From assembly GCA_963844865.1 (NCBI GenBank), contig CAWJPY010000027.1, positions 1-57,903 of the forward strand: a stretch of 57,903 nt of DNA. The letters run 5' to 3'. Position 1 is the stretch's first letter, and each line of letters starts with the position of its first letter. This document shows, piece after piece, positions 53,320 through 57,903 of this stretch. The translations under genes were made by a program, and so were the position numbers. The notes below the pieces were generated by a model that saw only the letters and a list, made by a program, of their open reading frames with translations, was not told the DNA's origin and made no database searches. The stretch comes from CAWJPY01 sp963844865. Lineage in GTDB: Bacteria > Acidobacteriota > Thermoanaerobaculia > Thermoanaerobaculales > Sulfomarinibacteraceae.

Positions 53320-53523
53320 ATGGGACAGCAAGAAGAGCGCGGGAAGGTGAAGAAGCTGCAAGGGCGGGGGAAGGAAATCGTCGGCATCCTCACGGGCGAC
53401 AGCGCGCTGGAGCTGGAGGGCGATCGGGACCAGGCCGAAGGCGAGGCCCAGGAGAGCCTTGGCAAGGCGCGTCGAACGGTCGGACAGCACGTCGACAGGG
53501 CTGCCAAGGCGGTCAAGAAGTAG
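53320..53523 (+). CDS. CsbD-family stress protein
   Basis: 67 residues, hydrophilic: KVKKLQGRGKEIVGILTGD, GDRDQAEGEAQESLGKARR. CsbD proteins are abundant general-stress proteins of unknown biochemistry. ATG 53320 follows AAAGGAGAG. Bases before the start (CCTCGGGATCCGTAAAGGAG) match those before the second CsbD at 56163. Confidence 0.93.
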   Translation: MGQQEERGKVKKLQGRGKEIVGILTGDSALELEGDRDQAEGEAQESLGKARRTVGQHVDRAAKAVKK

Positions 53524-53601
53524 GGCGGACTGATCCCTCTCGCCAGCCTTCCGCCGTTCGACGAGAGGTGGTTTCGAGAGGGCATATGAAAGGAACGCGC
53601 G

Positions 53602-53880
53602 ATGTCAATCTCACTTCCGGCACTCCTGTTTCTCATCGTGATCGCCGCGGTCTGCGGCGCCATCGGGAAGGCCCTCGCGGGCAGCGTTCGCGGCGGCCTG
53701 ATCGTCTCGATCGCCCTCGGCTTCATCGGCGCCCTGCTCGGTCCTTGGGTCGCCGGGATGCTCAAGCTCCCGGAGCCCTTCATGGTCACGATCGGTGGGC
53801 ATCCATTTCCGATCCTGTGGTCGATCATCGGTGCCGCATTGTTCGTCGCGATCATCCATCTGTTCTCCCGACGGAGGTGA
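53602..53880 (+). CDS. GlsB/YeaQ/YmgE family membrane stress protein
   Basis: 92 residues, three helices with Gly zippers (LLFLIVIAAVCGAIGKALAG, GGLIVSIALGFIGALLGPWV, LWSIIGAALFVAIIHLF). ATG 53602. Members are induced by envelope and general stress. Same strand as CsbD, 78 bases later. Confidence 0.9.
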   Translation: MSISLPALLFLIVIAAVCGAIGKALAGSVRGGLIVSIALGFIGALLGPWVAGMLKLPEPFMVTIGGHPFPILWSIIGAALFVAIIHLFSRRR

Positions 53881-53928
53881 TCGCCACGCTGCCGAACGAC
53901 ATCCGGTGGTCTGAGTGGTCGGCTGCTG

Positions 53929-53957
53929 CGGAACCGGTTCCGTGGTGCCGGCACCAC
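53929..53957. promoter_or_regulatory. Two abutting perfect palindromes before dodecin
   Basis: CGGAACCGGTTCCG (53929-53942) overlaps by one base GTGGTGCCGGCACCAC (53942-53957). Located 81 bases before the dodecin start; possible operator pair or attenuator. Confidence 0.45.
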
Positions 53958-54037
53958 TTCGGGGCAGTGGAGGATTCGATTCACATGGAGGTCGCTGCCC
54001 GGACACCCAATGACGACAGAGAAAGAAGGAGGGCAAC

Positions 54038-54241
54038 GTGTCAATAGCCAAGGTTTCCGAGATCAGTGCGACGTCGACCAAGGGCTTCCAGGACGCCATC
54101 GAACACGGCATCGCCAGGGCGAACAAGACACTTCGCAACGTGCGAAGCGCATGGATCAAGGAGCAGCAAGTGCGGGTGAAGGAAGGGGTCATCACGGAGT
54201 TCCAGGTCAACTTGATGGTCACGTTCGTCATCGACGACTAG
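54038..54241 (+). CDS. Dodecin (flavin-storage protein)
   Basis: 67 residues, GTG start with AGGAGGG. Beta-alpha-beta-beta fold: KVSEISATSTKGFQDAIEHG, KTLRNVRSAWIKEQQVRVKE, ITEFQVNLMVTFVID; Trp in SAWIKEQ and Gln in EFQV are the flavin-stacking residues. Forms dodecamers that sequester riboflavin/FMN and limit photo-oxidative damage. Part of the stress cluster. Confidence 0.95.
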   Translation: MSIAKVSEISATSTKGFQDAIEHGIARANKTLRNVRSAWIKEQQVRVKEGVITEFQVNLMVTFVIDD

Positions 54242-54647
54242 GTATCAGCCAAGGTTGTCTCTCAAGGTGGCCGACGACCGCCGGGCACCTTGCTGGCCCT
54301 GGCCCGCCCCGGCCATCGAGCCGGGGCGCGGCCGCGCCAATCGCGTCTGCCGTAACCGGCCCTTCGACCATGAGATCGACACCACATTGAGGTCACAGAC
54401 AGCCATCGCGGAGCGTGGCGTCGTCGAGAGCGCTGGGCCGAAGGGCCACGCGCATTGGCTGTGCCTCCTCGTCGTACACCAGCTTCAAGGACGATGCGAC
54501 GGCGTTCGCGGCGAGCGGTACGACCCCACCTCGTCCGACATCCGCGCCCCCTCCGCGGCGGCCTCCTGGTCCCTCGGCCCCACGTCCTTGACCTGAGCGG
54601 ACCTCCTCCTACCCGGTGGTGCGACAGCCTCCTCGGCCGAGCTCGTC
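54242..54647. other. 406-bp region, possible decayed small gene on the minus strand
   Basis: On the minus strand 54393 to about 54600 two frames join into a plausible peptide (EGARMSDEVGSYR, then SLKLVYDEEAQPMRVALRPS, ending TLRDGCL stop). No start or family recognised; possibly a frameshifted small gene. Otherwise nothing. Confidence 0.25.
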
Positions 54648-54897
54648 CTAGTGGGGACGTTCTGGGATGACACACTTGGCGCCGATCCAGACAAACCACT
54701 CCTCTGTCACTGGGTATGGACGCTGCTCGAGGACCAGGAGAAAGGTACCGACGACCACGAGGGCGAGGAAGACTCCCCGGTCAAGCGTCGTCGCGGCGAC
54801 AGAGCCGCTGCTCCAGGCCTGGGTGATGCCCACTCGACCAATGCCCGCCACGAGCAGGAATGCCCCGTGGCCGCAGCTCGCGCGTTCGCTCCTTCAT
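54648..54897 (-). CDS. Small membrane protein translationally coupled to the upstream lipoprotein, one frameshift
   Basis: ATG 54895-54897 overlaps the TGA of the preceding gene (ATGA). It starts MKERTREL, then about 54875 the frame shifts to CGHGAFLLVAGIGRVG, a second helix VFLALVVVGTFLLVLEQ, and the end YPVTEEWFVWIGAKCVIPER. About 82 residues, two membrane helices. Function unknown. The overlap with a real stop and the coherent helices support it despite the shift. Confidence 0.55.
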
Positions 54898-55805
54898 GGT
54901 CTCTCCGCCTCGATCAGCCGGGACACCATCGCGGCGACCTGCTGCCCGCGCACCGGCTCGGAAACCAGCGTGCAGCCTGCCGTCGCCCCGCCCTCCTCGC
55001 ACCACACCGGCGGCTTCAGGTCGAGGATGTGACAGAGACTCTCGACCGCGCTGCGGACCTCCTCGGGTCGCGCCGCCCGGGAGGGGAAGAAGCGGTGGTC
55101 GAGACGGTCGACGTCGAGCAGGTCCAAGCGAACGGCGGTGAGAACCCCGCGCAGGCAGGGCAGGTCGACGATGTCGGAAAGCACCGGCGAGCTGCCGCCC
55201 ACGAGCGCCTCCAGCTGCGGCGCCAGCGACACCAGCAGGACGGCCAGCTCGGACCGGGTCAGCCGGGGTGACGTGATCACCTGCTGGGCGCACGGTGGGA
55301 GGTTGGAGCGTCGCCACTCGAGCTTGGCCCGGAGGAGGGACGCGGCGCGCTCCGGGTAGTCGGCCGGCAGCGACTCATAGAGGTTCATGGCCGTCTCCCA
55401 GCTGTGCCGGCGCTCGGCGATGCGACCGGTCAGGAGGAGCGCGTCGGGGCCGCCGCTCAAGGCGGAGAGAGCGGCCTCGGCGCCGTCGGTGCGACCGGCC
55501 GCGATCAACGCCCGGGCTGCCAGGAGGGTGACGTCCCGGTTCGCCGCTTTGAGGGCGCGGGCCTGCTCGGCTTGGGTGCGGGCCATCTGCGCCTGCCCGG
55601 CCTCGAGCAGGCGCGCGGCCTCGCTCGCCCGGCCGGCGTCCTGCCTGGCCGCGGTGGGTTCGACGACGGTCAGCGGCGGCGCGGTGGTGCACGCGGCGAC
55701 CCAGACCACCCCGGCCACGAGCGCTGCGATGCGTTGCCGTGGAGACAGCGCAGGGGGCGAGTCGGCGGCGCTGCCGCAGGTGCGGTCAGACTGGAACCTG
55801 ATCAT
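54894..55805 (-). CDS. TPR-like lipoprotein
   Basis: 303 residues from ATG 55805. Lipoprotein signal (IAALVAGVVWVAACTTAPP, lipidated Cys at about 39). Helical repeats rich in Ala/Glu/Arg (SEAARLLEAGQAQMARTQAEQ, LLAARALIAAGRTDGAEAAL, LLLTGRIAERRHSWETAMNL) suggest TPR; the C-terminal part (about 180-300) has Cys pairs (PPCAQQV, LPCLRG, CEEGGATAGC). Unknown function; envelope scaffold likely. The only minus-strand unit in the stress cluster. Confidence 0.78.
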   Translation of the reverse strand: MIRFQSDRTCGSAADSPPALSPRQRIAALVAGVVWVAACTTAPPLTVVEPTAARQDAGRASEAARLLEAGQAQMARTQAEQARALKAANRDVTLLAARALIAAGRTDGAEAALSALSGGPDALLLTGRIAERRHSWETAMNLYESLPADYPERAASLLRAKLEWRRSNLPPCAQQVITSPRLTRSELAVLLVSLAPQLEALVGGSSPVLSDIVDLPCLRGVLTAVRLDLLDVDRLDHRFFPSRAARPEEVRSAVESLCHILDLKPPVWCEEGGATAGCTLVSEPVRGQQVAAMVSRLIEAERP

Positions 55806-55830
55806 GGGGGTGTCCCTCTGTCGTCAGTAC

Positions 55831-55920
55831 TCAGCGCGATTCGCATCGCAAGGTGCAGCCGCCACCACCAAGGAGAAGGAGCAGTCCGACGATCACGGCG
55901 ATCAGCGTGGTGGTGCCCAT
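55831..55920 (-). CDS. Very small membrane peptide
   Basis: 29 residues: ATG 55920, one hydrophobic helix (TLIAVIVGLLLLLGGGGC) then TLRCESR. AAGGGAAATAGGG precedes. The Cys after GGGG looks lipobox-like but the peptide ends seven residues later. It stops 26 bases before the lipoprotein gene start. Too short for automatic calling; could be a leader peptide. Confidence 0.45.
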   Translation of the reverse strand: MGTTTLIAVIVGLLLLLGGGGCTLRCESR

Positions 55921-56013
55921 CCCTATTTCCCTTCTCTTCGAATCCTCCTCAAAGGTAAGCTCCGACAACCGACCCGAGAAGTGCACTTACTACGCGGAAG
56001 CGAAACCGCAAGC

Positions 56014-56097
56014 CGCGTAGTTCCTACCTGAGTCGCGGCGTCTCTGCCGGGTAGAAAATGCGCTTCACGACGGGGCGCCGGAGGACTAGATTCGAGA
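56014..56097 (+). promoter_or_regulatory. Duplicated promoter module, copy 2
   Basis: GCGTAGTTCCTACCTGAG, inverted repeat CTACCTG (56024) / CGGGTAG (56048), TTCACG (56064), 16 bases, CTAGATT (56086). Same order and spacing as copy 1 at 52205, upstream of the second CsbD. Confidence 0.7.
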
Positions 56098-56162
56098 TGG
56101 AATCGCCGTCCTCGAAACGCCCGGCCACGAAATTGATCCTCGGGATCCGCAGAGGAGATGCC

Positions 56163-56351
56163 GTGAGGAAGCAAGAAGCGCGCGACAAGGTGGGGAAGCT
56201 CGAGGGACGGGTGAAGGAAGTCGCTGGCGTCATGACGGGCAACCGCAAGCTGGAACGGGAGGGCTCTCGGCAGCGAGCCGGGGGCGCGGTCCAGGAGAGC
56301 GTCGGCAAGGCGCGCCGGAACGTCGGCGAAATAGAGTACAGGGGGGAAGTG
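56163..56351 (+). CDS. CsbD-like domain reading in frame into the M48 protease
   Basis: GTG 56163 after CAGAGGAG: RKQEARDKVGKLEGRVKEVA, GAVQESVGKARRNVGEIEYR. Clear paralogue of the CsbD at 53320 (GQQEERGKVKKLQGRGKEIV). There is no stop before the protease ATG at 56352 in the same frame, so translation from 56163 would give a CsbD-protease fusion of 548 residues. The lost stop may be natural or a base error. Confidence 0.7.
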
Positions 56352-57809
56352 ATGTCAACTCACGTCACACTACACCGCAGACAGGCGGCTGCGGCCGTCA
56401 TCCTTACAACCATGGTGTTGGCGGGCGGCTGCACCATGAACGCGGCCACCGGGCATCGCCAGTTCAGCCTGATCGGCGAGCAGCAGGAGATCGCCATGGG
56501 CCGCGATGCCAGCAAGGACGTGGCCCAATCGATGGGGCTGGTCGACAATCCCGAGCTCCAGACCTACGTGCAGCAGGTCGGCGCGACGCTGGCCGCGGAC
56601 TCGGAGCGGCCCGACCTGCCGTGGACCTTCGCGGTGGTCGACGATCCCGTGGTGAACGCCTTCGCGCTGCCAGGAGGGTTCATCTACGTCACCCGCGGCA
56701 TCCTCGCCCACTTCAACTCCGAGGCTGAGCTGGCATCGGTGATGGGGCACGAGATCGGGCACGTCACTGCGCGCCACTCGGTGCAGCAGATGAGCCAGGC
56801 GCAGCTCGCCAACATCGGCCTGGGCGTCGCCATGATCGCCAGCGAGGACTTCCAGAAGTACGCCGGGCTCGCCAGCCAGGGCCTGCAGCTGATGTTCTTG
56901 AAGTTCAGCCGCGACGACGAGCGCGAGGCCGACTCCCTGGGCCTGCGCTACCTGGTGCGCGACGGGTATGACCCACACCAGATGGCCAAGGTCTTCGACA
57001 CCCTGGCCAGGGTGAGCCAGGCCGAGGGCGGCGGGGGCATCCCGGTCTGGGCGTCCACTCATCCGGCGCCGGAGAGGCGGGCGGAGTCGATCTCGGAGCA
57101 GGTGCAGCAGCTGACCGGAGACCAGCAAACGGGACGGGTCGATCGTGATTCCTACCTGCATCGATTGGAGGGGTTGGTGTTCGGCGACGATCCGCGGCAG
57201 GGGTATGCCGTCGGCAACATCTTCTACCACCCCGAGCTCGCCTTCCAGCTCACCTTCCCGCCCGGCTGGGTGATCGTCAACCAGCGCCAGGCGGTCGGCG
57301 CGCTGAGCCCGGCCAAGGACGCGGTGGTGGTGCTCACCCTGGCCGAGGAGGGCAGCCCTCAGGCCGCGGCCGAGGCTTTCTTCAAACAGGGTGACGTCGA
57401 GCGTGGCAACTCGTGGCGGCAGGGCTACTACTACTTCCGCACGGTTGCTTCCAGCCAGCAGTCGCAAACCCTGCGCGGGGTGGCCGGGTTCGTTTCCGAG
57501 GGAGGCCACGTCTACCGCCTCCTCGGCTACACCGCAGGAGAGCGCTGGGACTCCTTCGGCAGTGACCTCCAGCGCTGCCTGGCCAGCTTCACCAAACTGA
57601 CCGACCGTCACCACCTCCAGGTGAAGCCCAAGCTCGTCCGGGTGGTGACCCTGCCACGCCAGATGACGGTCGCCGAGGTGGCGCGCCGCTACTCCTCGAC
57701 GGTGGACGCCGCCGAGCTGGCGCTCCTCAACGGCGTCGGCATCGATCAGAGGCTCGAACGCGGGCAGGTGGTGAAGATCGTGGTCGGCGGCGAGCTCCCC
57801 GGCTCCTGA
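56352..57809 (+). CDS. M48-family zinc metalloprotease lipoprotein with LysM-like C-terminus
   Basis: 485 residues from ATG 56352 (GGGGGGAAG upstream). Lipoprotein signal VILTTMVLAGGC. Catalytic VMGHEIGHVTARHS (HExxH) and third ligand Glu in DEREADSLGLRYL; family motif NAFALPGGFIYVTRG. Periplasmic quality-control protease of the BepA/LoiP type. The C-terminal half has an unassigned alpha/beta domain (FYHPELAFQLTFPPGWVIV) and ends with a LysM-like stretch (MTVAEVARRYSSTVDAAELA, VVKIVVG) that could bind peptidoglycan. It can be made alone or, in frame, as an extension of CsbD. Confidence 0.92.
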   Translation: MSTHVTLHRRQAAAAVILTTMVLAGGCTMNAATGHRQFSLIGEQQEIAMGRDASKDVAQSMGLVDNPELQTYVQQVGATLAADSERPDLPWTFAVVDDPVVNAFALPGGFIYVTRGILAHFNSEAELASVMGHEIGHVTARHSVQQMSQAQLANIGLGVAMIASEDFQKYAGLASQGLQLMFLKFSRDDEREADSLGLRYLVRDGYDPHQMAKVFDTLARVSQAEGGGGIPVWASTHPAPERRAESISEQVQQLTGDQQTGRVDRDSYLHRLEGLVFGDDPRQGYAVGNIFYHPELAFQLTFPPGWVIVNQRQAVGALSPAKDAVVVLTLAEEGSPQAAAEAFFKQGDVERGNSWRQGYYYFRTVASSQQSQTLRGVAGFVSEGGHVYRLLGYTAGERWDSFGSDLQRCLASFTKLTDRHHLQVKPKLVRVVTLPRQMTVAEVARRYSSTVDAAELALLNGVGIDQRLERGQVVKIVVGGELPGS

Positions 57810-57903
57810 TTGCCGGCACATCTGATGATCGAGGCCACGGGGGAGGACACCTTGCGTCCCAGGATGGTGGCGGTGGTGCAGACGGCGCCCGAGCGGGCGA
57901 GAT

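Overview
The window is a GC-rich chromosomal segment, probably from a Gram-negative, possibly Acidobacteriota-like bacterium assembled from environmental DNA. This is inferred from two TonB-dependent receptors, lipobox lipoproteins, CarbopepD_reg-TPR proteins, monomeric isocitrate dehydrogenase, multihaem cytochromes with PKD/Ig domains, and intergenic repeats. There is no rRNA, recognisable tRNA, CRISPR array, phage or transposase gene. About a quarter of the real genes carry one-base frameshifts, several at homopolymers and next to perfectly intact genes. Many breaks may therefore be base-calling errors rather than decay.

Layout. 1-7.7 kb: a badly broken TonB receptor, then a four-gene signalling operon (two HisKA_2 histidine kinases, a single-domain receiver, a sigma-54 response regulator). 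8-12.2 kb: VOC-fold protein, small tail-anchored protein, a CbiM(N)-CbiQ-CbiO cobalt/nickel ECF transporter and a convergent ZIP transporter. 12.6-23 kb: M16 peptidase, CocE-type hydrolase, ornithine-cyclodeaminase-like enzyme, a peroxiredoxin with in-frame UGA (selenocysteine) at its catalytic position, a divergent pair of DUF6491-like lipoproteins and a transglutaminase/TPR lipoprotein, separated by two families of intergenic repeats. 23-38.3 kb: large TonB receptor, CarbopepD_reg-TPR protein, truncated PAP2, nonahaem PKD/Ig cytochrome, membrane metallophosphoesterase, monomeric IDH, dihaem peroxidase. 38.8-40.6 kb: UBP zinc finger and a remnant of a second, a tiny zinc ribbon with an in-frame TGA, a small membrane protein and a two-CBS protein. 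41-52 kb: groES-groEL, a nine-repeat Cys-rich secreted protein, a XylR/DmpR-type (V4R) sigma-54 activator, a B12-binding radical SAM protein, phosphofructokinase and a TPR protein. 52-57.8 kb: envelope/stress genes (two CsbD, GlsB/YeaQ, dodecin, M48 protease with LysM-like end).

How it fits together. The most notable signals are: (i) the selenoprotein peroxiredoxin with a perfect seven-base-pair SECIS-like hairpin with a GGTC loop just after the UGA; (ii) a second short gene, a CxxC/CxxC zinc ribbon whose reading frame is crossed by one TGA followed by another GGTC-loop hairpin; (iii) three near-identical sigma-54 promoters, before groESL, the radical SAM gene and the TPR gene, surrounding the V4R-domain activator that could drive them; (iv) a duplicated 84-bp promoter module in front of two stress clusters, the second of which reads CsbD in frame into an M48 protease. 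All functional statements come from reading the sequence and family knowledge; no searches were run.
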